Source: UBA2396 sp038042175
Lineage (GTDB): Bacteria > Planctomycetota > Phycisphaerae > Phycisphaerales > UBA1924
DNA: 64,000 bases
Direction of reading: 5' to 3'
Assembly (NCBI GenBank): GCA_964358855.1
Contig: CAYHQQ010000008.1
Location: 34,082-98,081, forward strand
Below, piece by piece: positions 7,666 to 15,474 of the stretch (within the stretch, counting starts at the first letter, position 1; each line of letters begins with the position of its first letter). Below the pieces are notes generated by a model. The model did not search any database and was not told the DNA's origin. It saw nothing but the letters and a program-made list of their open reading frames with translations. The translations under genes were made by a program, and so were the position numbers.

Positions 7666-9156
7666 ATGAAACAGTTCGTCGCGTGGGCCAGGGTGAGTTC
7701 GGTCAAGCAGAAGAAAGAGGGCTTCAGCCTTGAAGATCAGGAAGCCCGCCTCCTGGAATTCGCCGGTCGGCTAGGCGGCACCGTCGCCAAGCTCTACCGC
7801 ATCGCGGAGACCGCGAGCAAGCGGGCTGAACGGGGCACGTTCCGTGAGCTGGTCGCCTACGTCAAGAAGCACGCCGCCATGCTGGACGGCGTTCTGTTCG
7901 TGAAGGTGGACCGGGCGGCCCGCAACATCCGGGATTGGGCTGACCTTGAGGAACTCGCCGAGCAGACCAAGGTCCCCCTCTTCTTCCCCGATCAGCCGTC
8001 AGGCGAAACCCCCGCCGGAAGGATGCAGCGACGCATGAGCGCCGTGTTTGCCAGTTACCAAACTGATCAGCAGGGGGATGACGTGAAGGCTGGATTGAAG
8101 CGCCGCGTTGAAAGCGGCTTGCCGCTCGGCCGCCACTACGGTTTGCGGAACCTGCGGGTCAACGGTCGCAGCCTCGTCGAGCCCGATCCCATCAACGCTC
8201 CGAAGGTCAAGCGGATCTTCGAGCTGTACGCGTATCACTCGCACACGCTCGTGTCGCTTGCGGACGCATTGGCTCGGCAGGGAGTGATCTACACGGACCG
8301 CCGGCCGAGGTTCCCTAAGGCCACGCTCTTCGATCTGCTCACGAACCGGCACTACATCGGGGAGGCAAGGCACGCCGGAATCTGGTACCCGGGGACGTTC
8401 GAGGCGATCGTCGATCTGGCGACCTTCCAGGCGGCGCAGGACAAGTTCGGGGGTCGCGTCTTTCGCAAGCCCCAGATCACGTTCGCCAGTTGCCTGATTC
8501 GCTGCGATCACTGCGACTATGTTGTGACGGGCGAAAAGGTCCGCAAAAAGCTCGCCAACGGCACGGTCAAGGAATTCACCTACTACCGCTGCTGCCAGAA
8601 TGGGCGACCGGGGCACCCGTACGCCCGTATCCCCGAGCGCGAAGTGGACGCCCAGGTGGTGGAGTTCTTCGGCCGGCTGGAAGTCAAGGACCCCTCGGTC
8701 CGTCAGTGGATTGTGGAAGTCATCAGGGCCAAGGCTCACACCGCGGGTGCCCAGAACAAGCAGCACCGCGACGAGCTCGCCCGCCAGCAAGCCCAGGTCG
8801 AAGGCAAGCTCAAAGCCCTTCTTGACCTCCGGGTCGACGGAGAGGTCTCCCAGGACGAGTACGCTGCCAAACGTCGCGAGCTTCACGAGCGGCAGACCGC
8901 CATCCGCCTTCAGCTGGAGACTTCTGACCGGGACGATCGCGAAATCGCGGAGCAAGCGGTCAAAACGTTTGAACTGTCGCAAACGCTCAAAACCCGCTGG
9001 AAAACCGCTGATCCTGCTGCCAAGCGGGCCATTCTCGACATTCTCTGTGAAAGCGTGCGTTTGAACCAGCGGAAAGTGCTGTTTTTGGCCCGCAAACCGT
9101 TCAGTTTGCTCGAAAATGCGGCCCTATCGCAAACAAGTGGGCAGACCCGGACTTGA
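7666..9156 (+). CDS. Large serine recombinase (site-specific integrase)
   Basis: 496 residues. The N-terminal resolvase domain has WARVSSVKQ with nucleophile S11, followed by the EGFSLEDQ and DRAARNIRDW blocks. The central recombinase domain includes the helix region near FELYAYHSHTLVSLADAL and TNRHYIGEA. A zinc ribbon has CDHC and YYRCC, and a coiled coil follows (residues about 360-430). These enzymes cut and rejoin attP and attB through a serine-DNA link. The last six codons lie inside the tRNA-Phe gene, placing an element end at that tRNA. It is almost certainly the enzyme that inserted region 1-9156. Confidence 0.93.
   Translation: MKQFVAWARVSSVKQKKEGFSLEDQEARLLEFAGRLGGTVAKLYRIAETASKRAERGTFRELVAYVKKHAAMLDGVLFVKVDRAARNIRDWADLEELAEQTKVPLFFPDQPSGETPAGRMQRRMSAVFASYQTDQQGDDVKAGLKRRVESGLPLGRHYGLRNLRVNGRSLVEPDPINAPKVKRIFELYAYHSHTLVSLADALARQGVIYTDRRPRFPKATLFDLLTNRHYIGEARHAGIWYPGTFEAIVDLATFQAAQDKFGGRVFRKPQITFASCLIRCDHCDYVVTGEKVRKKLANGTVKEFTYYRCCQNGRPGHPYARIPEREVDAQVVEFFGRLEVKDPSVRQWIVEVIRAKAHTAGAQNKQHRDELARQQAQVEGKLKALLDLRVDGEVSQDEYAAKRRELHERQTAIRLQLETSDRDDREIAEQAVKTFELSQTLKTRWKTADPAAKRAILDILCESVRLNQRKVLFLARKPFSLLENAALSQTSGQTRT
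9138..9156. other. Probable right attachment site of the mobile element
   Basis: The recombinase stop codon at 9154-9156 lies within the T-arm and acceptor part of tRNA-Phe, so 19 bases serve both genes. An element that enters a tRNA 3' end normally restores that end, so this stretch is probably the crossover side. No second copy of this tRNA segment was found elsewhere in the window, so the other end should lie left of base 1. Confidence 0.6.
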
Positions 9157-9209
9157 ACCGGGAACCCCAGCATTTTCAATGCTGTGCTCTACCATTGAGC
9201 TATCTGCCC
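9138..9209 (-). tRNA. tRNA-Phe (GAA)
   Basis: Read on the minus strand, the 7-bp acceptor stem GGGCAGA/TCTGCCC, D-stem GCTC/GAGC, anticodon stem CAGCA/TGCTG with loop TTGAAAA (anticodon GAA) and T-stem CCCGG/CCGGG with loop TTCAAGT all fold. The discriminator is A and CCA is not encoded. The 3' half faces the mobile element. Confidence 0.95.
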
Positions 9210-9427
9210 GAAACCCGACGCCCATCGATCGGCTTTTGGAGTCGATCTGCGGGAGGGGAAGGGTAACAGCAGGCCCGAACAGGTCAAGGTGGGACGGTTG
9301 GGCCGGTAATACTTGTTGGGCGGGGCCGCCGGCGGAGAGGGAACAGAGAATTGGCGGCGTTGCCGGCGAGGTTGTCGGCGGGCGGGTTTGCCTACAACTG
9401 GGCTTGCAAACGCCCTCTCCAGCGACC

Positions 9428-10381
9428 ATGCAGACACTGCGGGTCATCGATTCGCACACCGAGGGGGAGCCCACGCGGGTGATTGTGGAAGGTGGGCCGG
9501 ACTTGGGTGGTGGGACGGTGGCGGATCAGCTCCGGGTCTTTCGCGAGCGGTTTGACCATGTGCGGCGGGCGGTGGTGAATGAGCCGCGGGGGAATGACTT
9601 TCTGGTGGGGGCGATGGTCTGCCCGGCGGCGAGCGCGAAGGCGGTCTGCGGCGTGATCTTTTTCAACAACGTCGGGTTCCTCAATGCCTGCGGGCATGGG
9701 ACGCTGGGGCTTGCGGCGACATTGAGGCACATGGGGCGAATCGGGCCGGGGTCGCACATCGTTGAGACGCCGGTGGGCGATGCGGCGATTGTGATTGGGG
9801 CGGATGGGTCGATCTCGATCGACAATGTGCCGGCGTTTCGGGCTTGCAAGGGCGTGAGCGTGTCCCTGGAGTGGCGCGGCAGGCCGATCACTGTTACCGG
9901 CGATGTGGCGTGGGGCGGGAACTGGTTCTTTCTCTGCGCTGACCATGGGCAGGAGCTCACGCTCGCGAATGTCGAGGGGCTGACGGATCTGTCGTGGGAG
10001 ATCAGGCGGGCGTTGGTGGCGGGCGGCATCACGGGTGATGTGGCCCTGGGCGGCGGGGTGATCGATCATGTGGAGCTGTTTGGGCCGCCGACGCGGGGAG
10101 ATTGCGATAGTCGCAACTTTGTGCTTTGTCCGGGCAAGGCATATGACCGCTCGCCGTGCGGCACGGGGACGGCGGCGAAGATGGCGTGTCTGCACGCGGA
10201 CGGAAAGCTGGCGGTGGGGCAGGTGTGGCGGCAGGAGTCGATCATCGGCTCGCGATTCACCGGGTCGGTGCGGGTTGAGAATGGGAAGATTGTGCCGACG
10301 ATTGCGGGGCGGGCGTTTGTGACGGCGGAGGCGACCTTGGTGCTGGATCCCTTGGATCCGTTCCGGCATGGGATTGTGTGA
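9428..10381 (+). CDS. 4-hydroxyproline 2-epimerase (proline racemase family)
   Basis: 317 residues. The two catalytic cysteines are present: C88 in NACGHG and C244 in SPCGTG. A Cys/Cys pair defines proline racemase and hydroxyproline epimerase (dehydratases have Thr). The enzyme inverts the alpha carbon of trans-4-hydroxy-L-proline to the cis-D form, the first step of collagen hydroxyproline breakdown. The adjacent DapA-family gene, which begins within or just after this stop, supports a hydroxyproline pathway. A proline racemase role cannot be excluded from sequence alone. Confidence 0.85.
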   Translation: MQTLRVIDSHTEGEPTRVIVEGGPDLGGGTVADQLRVFRERFDHVRRAVVNEPRGNDFLVGAMVCPAASAKAVCGVIFFNNVGFLNACGHGTLGLAATLRHMGRIGPGSHIVETPVGDAAIVIGADGSISIDNVPAFRACKGVSVSLEWRGRPITVTGDVAWGGNWFFLCADHGQELTLANVEGLTDLSWEIRRALVAGGITGDVALGGGVIDHVELFGPPTRGDCDSRNFVLCPGKAYDRSPCGTGTAAKMACLHADGKLAVGQVWRQESIIGSRFTGSVRVENGKIVPTIAGRAFVTAEATLVLDPLDPFRHGIV

Positions 10382-10407
10382 ACCTTGAAGCGAGTGATGA
10401 TTCGATC

Positions 10408-11316
10408 ATGATGAACAAAGCTGACTGGCAGGCTGTCCTTCCCGCGATCACGACGCCGTTTGGTGCGGATATGTCGGTGGACATCGCGTTTCTCAGGCGG
10501 CACGTGGCGTGGCTGGTGGAGAATGGGTGCCGTGGGATTGTGACGCCGGGGTCTCTGGGCGAGGGGGGGACGCTGACGGCGGGGGAGAAGGTGGCGATCT
10601 GGAGGGCGTGCGTGGAGGAGGTTGGGGCGAGGGTGCCGGTGGTGGCGGCGATCTCGGCGCTGTCGACGGCGGAGGCGGTCCATGGGGCGAGGGCGGCCAA
10701 GGTGGCGGGGTGTCGGGGGTTGATGGTTTTGCCGCCTTATGTGTATCGCGGGCCTTGGCGTGAGATTCGGGCGCACTTTGCGGCGACGATCGCGGCGACG
10801 GATCTGTCGGTGATGCTGTACAACAACCCGATCGCGTATGGGACCGACATGCTGCCCGAGCAGATCGCGGACCTGGCGGGAGAGTTCAAGAACGTGCACG
10901 CGGTGAAGGAGTCGTCGGCGGATGTTCGTCGCCTGACGGCGATCAAGGCTCTGATCGGAGATCGACTGGCGCTCCTGGTGGGTGTTGACGATCTGATCGT
11001 CGAGGGGATTGCGGCGGGTGCGACGGGGTGGATCGCGGGATTGGTGAACGCATTCCCCAAGGAGTCGGTCGACCTGTTCAATCTGGCCCGAGCCGGAAAG
11101 CACGCCGAGGCTGAGGCGCTCTACAAGTGGTTTCTGCCGCTCTTGCGGATGGATGTGGTGCCCGAGTTCGTGCACTTGATCAAGCTGGTGCAGCAGGAGG
11201 TGGGCATGGGCAATGAGCGGGTGAGGGGGCCGAGGCTGCCGCTCGCGGGCGAGATCAGGGAGCGGTGTCTTTCGGAGCTTCGCACGGCGATGGCGACGAG
11301 GGCGAAAGGCAGTTGA
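10408..11316 (+). CDS. DapA/NanA-family lyase, likely pyrroline-hydroxycarboxylate deaminase
   Basis: A class I aldolase-fold protein of about 302 residues. Numbered from the second ATG (10411), the Schiff-base lysine is K166 in HAVKESS and the partner tyrosine Y137 in MLYNNP; PGSLGEGGTL is the substrate loop. In bacterial hydroxyproline catabolism a DapA-family enzyme converts 4-hydroxy-pyrroline-2-carboxylate to alpha-ketoglutarate semialdehyde. The gene follows the epimerase so closely that a GTG at 10378 overlaps its stop; the ATGs at 10408/10411 fit the family N-terminus better. The intermediate D-hydroxyproline oxidase is not in the window. Other DapA-family substrates remain possible. 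Confidence 0.75.
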   Translation: MMNKADWQAVLPAITTPFGADMSVDIAFLRRHVAWLVENGCRGIVTPGSLGEGGTLTAGEKVAIWRACVEEVGARVPVVAAISALSTAEAVHGARAAKVAGCRGLMVLPPYVYRGPWREIRAHFAATIAATDLSVMLYNNPIAYGTDMLPEQIADLAGEFKNVHAVKESSADVRRLTAIKALIGDRLALLVGVDDLIVEGIAAGATGWIAGLVNAFPKESVDLFNLARAGKHAEAEALYKWFLPLLRMDVVPEFVHLIKLVQQEVGMGNERVRGPRLPLAGEIRERCLSELRTAMATRAKGS

Positions 11317-11457
11317 ACAGGACTGAGGACTGAGGACTGAGGACTGAGGAGGAAAGGCGGAAGGCGGATGGCTTAGTCGACTCAGCCTTCCGCCTTCGCT
11401 TTCAGCTTTATGTCGTCGGAGTTCCGAATTCCCCCTCGGTCCTCAGCCCTGTTCACA
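11312..11457. repeat. Modular palindromic intergenic element, copy 1
   Basis: Begins with GTTGAACAG and four to five tandem GGACTGA heptamers, continues with AAAGGCGGAAGGCGG, then the inverted GCCTTCCGCCTTCGCTTT, and closes with the inverted CCTCAGCCCTGTTCAC. The outer and inner arms are therefore both inverted repeats. It lies between two convergent genes. The first 30 bases recur almost exactly at 58658. Confidence 0.75.
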
Positions 11458-11462
11458 CTCAT

Positions 11463-12287
11463 TCACTTCTTCTCGGCCGGCTTCTCGGTCTTGGGCGCAT
11501 CCTTTTTTTCTTCCCTCTTCTCGCCCATCATCTTGGCGATGTCGTCCTCGATCGCGTCGGCCCAGATTTTGTAGCCGTCGGGGGTAAGGTGAAGGAAGTC
11601 GGGCATGATCTCCTTCTTGAGTGTTCCCTTGTCGTCCAGGAACTTGCTCTTGATGTCCTTGAAGACGATCTGCTTTCCATCGGCGAACTTCTCGATGAGT
11701 TTGTTGGTGTCGGTGTTGAGCTTGCGGAGTTCGTCGTCGGCCTTCTCGCCGCGCGGGAAGATGGCCAGCAGCAGCACCTTGGCGTCGGGGCACTTGGCCT
11801 TGAGGCGGTCCAGGATGGCTTTGATGCCCGCGGCGGTGTCGGCGGCGGGGTCCTTGCGGTGGCCGGTGTTGTTGGTGCCGATCATGATGACGATGAGCTT
11901 GGGTTTGAGGCCGTCGAAGTTGGCGTTGTCGAGACGCCACAGCACGTGCTCGGTGCGGTCGCCGCTGACGCCGAAGTTGGCGGCCTGGCGGCTGGCGTAG
12001 TGCTTGGCCCAGGTTTCCTTGCCGCCGCCTTCCCAGCCTTCGGTGATTGAATCGCCCAGGAAGACGAGCTGGGCCTTGCCTTCCTTGGAGATCTTGTTGA
12101 AGTTCTCGTGGCGTTTTTCCGTGCCGTTGTGTTTTTCGGGAGTGGTGGCTTTAATGGCGGTCTTTGCGGGAGGGGTTGGGGTTGTCGGGGGTGCGGGGGC
12201 GGGCTTGTCGGCGGGCTTGCCCGCGGGCTGTGCGAGGGCGGCCAAGGGGGTGAGCACGAACGCGAGGAGCGGAAGGTATGGGCGCAT
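11463..12287 (-). CDS. Exported SGNH/GDSL-type hydrolase
   Basis: 274 residues with an N-terminal signal peptide (LLAFVLTPLAALAQP) and a Pro/Ala/Lys linker. SGNH blocks are present: FLGDSITEGW (nucleophile Ser), the block I to II glycine in NFGVSGDRTEHVLWRL, GTNN (Asn), and DFLHLTPDGY (Asp/His). It resembles the PAF-acetylhydrolase IB-like esterase branch common in planctomycetes, likely acting on esterified polysaccharides outside the cytoplasm. AGGAGA lies before the ATG. It is the third gene of a minus-strand cluster with the GNAT and DUF2339 genes. The C-terminal tail is a Lys/Glu-rich low-complexity stretch. Confidence 0.85.
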   Translation of the reverse strand: MRPYLPLLAFVLTPLAALAQPAGKPADKPAPAPPTTPTPPAKTAIKATTPEKHNGTEKRHENFNKISKEGKAQLVFLGDSITEGWEGGGKETWAKHYASRQAANFGVSGDRTEHVLWRLDNANFDGLKPKLIVIMIGTNNTGHRKDPAADTAAGIKAILDRLKAKCPDAKVLLLAIFPRGEKADDELRKLNTDTNKLIEKFADGKQIVFKDIKSKFLDDKGTLKKEIMPDFLHLTPDGYKIWADAIEDDIAKMMGEKREEKKDAPKTEKPAEKK

Positions 12288-12332
12288 CGGAGTCTCCTGT
12301 GTGAGTTGGCAAGCATACCAAAGCGGCGAGCG

Positions 12333-12902
12333 TCATGGCGACCACGGCGTCGCGTGCGCGCCGGCGGGGTCGCCTATTTCAAGGCGGTAAGCCCAGCGCT
12401 CTCGGGTGATCAGGCCAGCAGCACCTTCGGACCCGGGCGGCATGACGGCATCGCGATTGGGCACGCGGATGAAGCCCATTCGCTCGTAGAGGCGCTGGGC
12501 GGCGTGCATCGTGGGCTGGGTCCACAAGACGATGGCACGGGCCGAGAGCGGCGGGCGTGAGCCCCGCTCGATGCACGCTCGCACGAGGCGCTCGCCGATC
12601 CCCCGTCCGCGACCCTTGGGGTCGACCGCGAGCATCCGGAACTCCGCCTCGGCGTCACGGGCCAGGAGATTGAGCGGCCCGCCCTTGTGGGCGAGGACGA
12701 CGACGCCCAGGACTCGGGCGGGTTTGGCGTCGTCCACAGCGGTGAGGACGGTGCCGCCGCTCTCGAGCACCTCGCGCCGGCAGCCGCGGTCGTTTCGCTC
12801 TCGCGAGACGAAACCTTCGCCGACGAAGACGGAGGCGATGAGTTCGAGGGCCTGTGGCCAATCGGCCTGGGTGGCTTCTCGCACGTGCAGGGTGGCAGAC
12901 AT
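12333..12902 (-). CDS. GNAT-family N-acetyltransferase
   Basis: 189 residues. The acetyl-CoA loop is in MLAVDPKGRGRGIGERLV, preceded by VLGVVVLAH and followed by the helix-strand AAQRLYERMGFIRV, a standard GNAT layout. The substrate cannot be inferred. The gene starts nine bases after the DUF2339 stop, so they are probably one transcript, and the SGNH hydrolase follows 45 bases later. Confidence 0.85.
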   Translation of the reverse strand: MSATLHVREATQADWPQALELIASVFVGEGFVSRERNDRGCRREVLESGGTVLTAVDDAKPARVLGVVVLAHKGGPLNLLARDAEAEFRMLAVDPKGRGRGIGERLVRACIERGSRPPLSARAIVLWTQPTMHAAQRLYERMGFIRVPNRDAVMPPGSEGAAGLITRERWAYRLEIGDPAGAHATPWSP

Positions 12903-12911
12903 CGAGTAAGC

Positions 12912-15173
12912 CTATGGGAGAAGGGGTGTTGGGGGCGGTTGCTCAGGCGACTTCGTGGGCTGCTCCATGGCGTCCATCCGCTTGGCAACACGACCATAAA
13001 CCAGTCCGACCGCGAGCATCACCGAGCCGAGCACGAGGAAGCTGACGGTTCGCCACTCGAGAGAGACGGCGGCGAGGTCGTAGAGGACGACTTTGGCCAG
13101 GGCGAGTGCCAGGAGGCCAAGGCCCACGCGGCGGGGCCAAGGTCGATGGATCGCAAAGCCGCCGACGATGAGGGCGATGGCGAGGACGGTCCACCAGACG
13201 CTGACGGCGGCGGAGCGGGCGGTGTTGTCGGTGATGAGGAGTTTGGCGACGCGGGCGATCTCGAAGCTGGTTGAGATGAAGAGCGTGCTGCCGGCGAGCG
13301 ACCAGGCGATTTCCAGGAAGACCTTGCGCCGGTAGGGCGAGCCGCACGGGTTGTCGGTGAGCCAGCCCGCGAGCAGGGCGGCGCCGGCGACCAGGAACGA
13401 GGACCAGAGGCCGGGGTGGAGGAAGATCGCGGAGCTGTTGTTGAGCCAACCCTCGGTGATGTAGGTGCCGAGCCAGAGCGCGGCGGTGAAAAGGATGCCG
13501 ACGCTGGCGGTCCGGTCGACCCAGAGTCCCGGCCAGATGCGGCGGATGGACAGGAGGGCGGAGGCGACGACGGGGAGGACGAAGGTGAGGGAGCGGAGCT
13601 CGGTCTTGGTGTGGAACCAGAGGATGAGGGCGAGGGTGGCGCCGGAGATCGCCGAGAGGCGGCCGATGCGCCGGCGCCATGGCGGTGAGATCGGTGCGGG
13701 GGCGCCCGTGTTGAAACCGATGAGGCGTGCGACGACGAGCCACGCGGCGGCGAGAACGGCGGCGGTCGCCATCCATCGGCTGAGATAGACGCCCTGCACG
13801 AGCGTGCCGACGGAGAGTTGGTCGTCGTTCCAGGAGTCGACGAGTACCAGTGGGAGCGTGGTGACACAAAGGAGCAGCCACGCGTAGATCGCCAGGCTCC
13901 AGAGATTGGTGTGACGGGCCGCGACTGCCGACGCGACGGCGATGAAGCCCCAGGCGGCGAGCCTGAGCCAGCCCGACCAGGCCAGGGCGATGCTCACGGG
14001 GACCAGGGCGAGGGCCTGGCAGGCCAGGACGCAGGCGAGGATCTCGGCGAGCGACGAGGGCCTGGCGAGCAGCGCGCGGATGTTTGGCACGAGTCCCCAG
14101 GCCAGGGCGCCCGAGGCGATGGCGAGGGTCAGCGGCGCGGTCCAGTCCAGGGCCGCACCCGGGGTGTGCTCGATCGCGAGCACGGAGACGATCACCGCCC
14201 AGGCGGTGGCGATGACGGCGCCGAGAATCGAGCCTTTGGCTGAGTTCTGCGCCAGGAGGGTGTCTTGGGCCCAGATGGTCACCGCACGGCACGCTTCGAG
14301 ATTGATCAGGGCCCAGGCGGCGCCGGCAAAGAGCAGGACGGGGGTGAGCGGCAGCGACGCGGTGCCCAGCGCCCACAAGGCGCCGATGATCAGCGTGCCC
14401 AGGAGGGCGGTGGTGCGAACGCCCGCGAAGTTTGGCCCGCGCCAACCGGTGAGGCCGAGGCCCAGCCCGAGCATCACGGTGAGGTGGATGGGCATGATCC
14501 AGGGGGACGGATGGTCCGAATCGACGAGAAAGGGCGTGAGGTACCCGGCGACGAGGGCGACGATGCCCACAGAAGCGAACTTCGCGCGGGCGGAGATCGC
14601 GATCCCCAGGACTGCGACGCTCGCGAGCAGGGCGAAGGCGGCGCCGGGTGTGAGCAGGTGGAACGTGTCGAAGGCGACGTAGGCGGAGAGGTACACGACG
14701 CCCAGCCCCGCGGCGTTGAGACCGATGGCGGCCAGGGCGTTGATCTTCTTTCGAACGTACTCGGCGGCGACGAGCATGCAAAGGCCCAGCAGGGCGCCCG
14801 CGATGCACTTGACCTCCGGCGGCACGTGTCCGAACCATCCGCGGCGCCACGCGACGGTGAAGAGGAGTCCCATGCCGATCACGAAGGTCAGAGCGCCGGC
14901 GATCGACGCCCAGCGCTGGCCGATGATCTGCTCGAGATCGGACCAGCTCTGGCGCGGGTCGTCCGCCGGGGACGATGCGCTGTCGGAGTCGGGTGTCGAC
15001 TTGGCGGCGACGTAGGCGATCACCTTTGGAGAGTGGGGATGGTCCTGAACCGCGCTCGGATCGGGGGGGACAGGCGGAAGTGCGTCCATCCACTTGAGGC
15101 CGAGCCGCCCTTCGATCCGGCGGATGCGGGCTTCGAGCTCTTCGAGTCGATCTTGGGGTTCCCCGGTGTCCAT
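12912..15173 (-). CDS. DUF2339 multi-pass membrane protein
   Basis: 753 residues from ATG 15173. An N-terminal coiled coil (DRLEELEARIRRIEGRLG) and a Pro/Ser linker precede the DUF2339 entry SDLEQIIGQRWASIAGAL, followed by roughly twenty hydrophobic segments to the C-terminus. The family is widespread and its function unknown; its size suggests a transport or envelope role. A start further upstream (15293) would add 40 unlikely residues. It leads the minus-strand DUF2339/GNAT/SGNH cluster and is divergent from the GH10-like gene. Confidence 0.85.
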   Translation of the reverse strand: MDTGEPQDRLEELEARIRRIEGRLGLKWMDALPPVPPDPSAVQDHPHSPKVIAYVAAKSTPDSDSASSPADDPRQSWSDLEQIIGQRWASIAGALTFVIGMGLLFTVAWRRGWFGHVPPEVKCIAGALLGLCMLVAAEYVRKKINALAAIGLNAAGLGVVYLSAYVAFDTFHLLTPGAAFALLASVAVLGIAISARAKFASVGIVALVAGYLTPFLVDSDHPSPWIMPIHLTVMLGLGLGLTGWRGPNFAGVRTTALLGTLIIGALWALGTASLPLTPVLLFAGAAWALINLEACRAVTIWAQDTLLAQNSAKGSILGAVIATAWAVIVSVLAIEHTPGAALDWTAPLTLAIASGALAWGLVPNIRALLARPSSLAEILACVLACQALALVPVSIALAWSGWLRLAAWGFIAVASAVAARHTNLWSLAIYAWLLLCVTTLPLVLVDSWNDDQLSVGTLVQGVYLSRWMATAAVLAAAWLVVARLIGFNTGAPAPISPPWRRRIGRLSAISGATLALILWFHTKTELRSLTFVLPVVASALLSIRRIWPGLWVDRTASVGILFTAALWLGTYITEGWLNNSSAIFLHPGLWSSFLVAGAALLAGWLTDNPCGSPYRRKVFLEIAWSLAGSTLFISTSFEIARVAKLLITDNTARSAAVSVWWTVLAIALIVGGFAIHRPWPRRVGLGLLALALAKVVLYDLAAVSLEWRTVSFLVLGSVMLAVGLVYGRVAKRMDAMEQPTKSPEQPPPTPLLP

Positions 15174-15474
15174 AAGGATGAAATCGCATCGGCGAGGCGG
15201 CTGAAAGTCGGGCGCGGAAGCGGTGCGACCTCTTTGTGCGAGGAGTGTACCGGAAAGCCCGGCGATCCAGCCGCGTGGGGCGAAACCCCCCATTCACGAG
15301 CGTCCAGATTCAATCACATCGACCCGCTTGCGTTCGGGCGGCTGAGGGGGACAATACAGGTCCCGGAGGTCCACCCCTCCACATTACTCCGACCATGCGC
15401 TAGAGTCCGTACCCCGCCCAAACATCCCCAGCCCGCGCCCCGGGGCCCCAACTCCGCAGGAGCCTCTGCTCGTC
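15174..15474. other. Divergent intergenic region, possible promoter
   Basis: About 300 bases between DUF2339 (minus) and the GH10-like gene (plus). A weak sigma-70-like pair, TTGCGT at 15328 and GACAAT at 15350 with a 16-base spacer, points rightward. GCAGGAG at 15457 is the ribosome binding site for the plus gene. No gene or repeat is seen. Confidence 0.3.

Noticed and set aside
1..9137. Second copy of the tRNA-Phe end as left attachment site
   Set aside because: None found by eye; the left end is presumably outside the window.
9210..9427. Possible gene between tRNA-Phe and the epimerase
   Set aside because: No start with SD and no motif; about 218 bases of leader or intergenic DNA.
11312..11460. 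CRISPR-like tandem repeats
   Set aside because: Units are 7 bases with no spacers; it is a palindromic intergenic element.
12943..15297. Long alternative frame overlapping the DUF2339 gene
   Set aside because: Composition is almost all Arg/His/Pro; the other frame has clear membrane helices and the DUF2339 entry motif.
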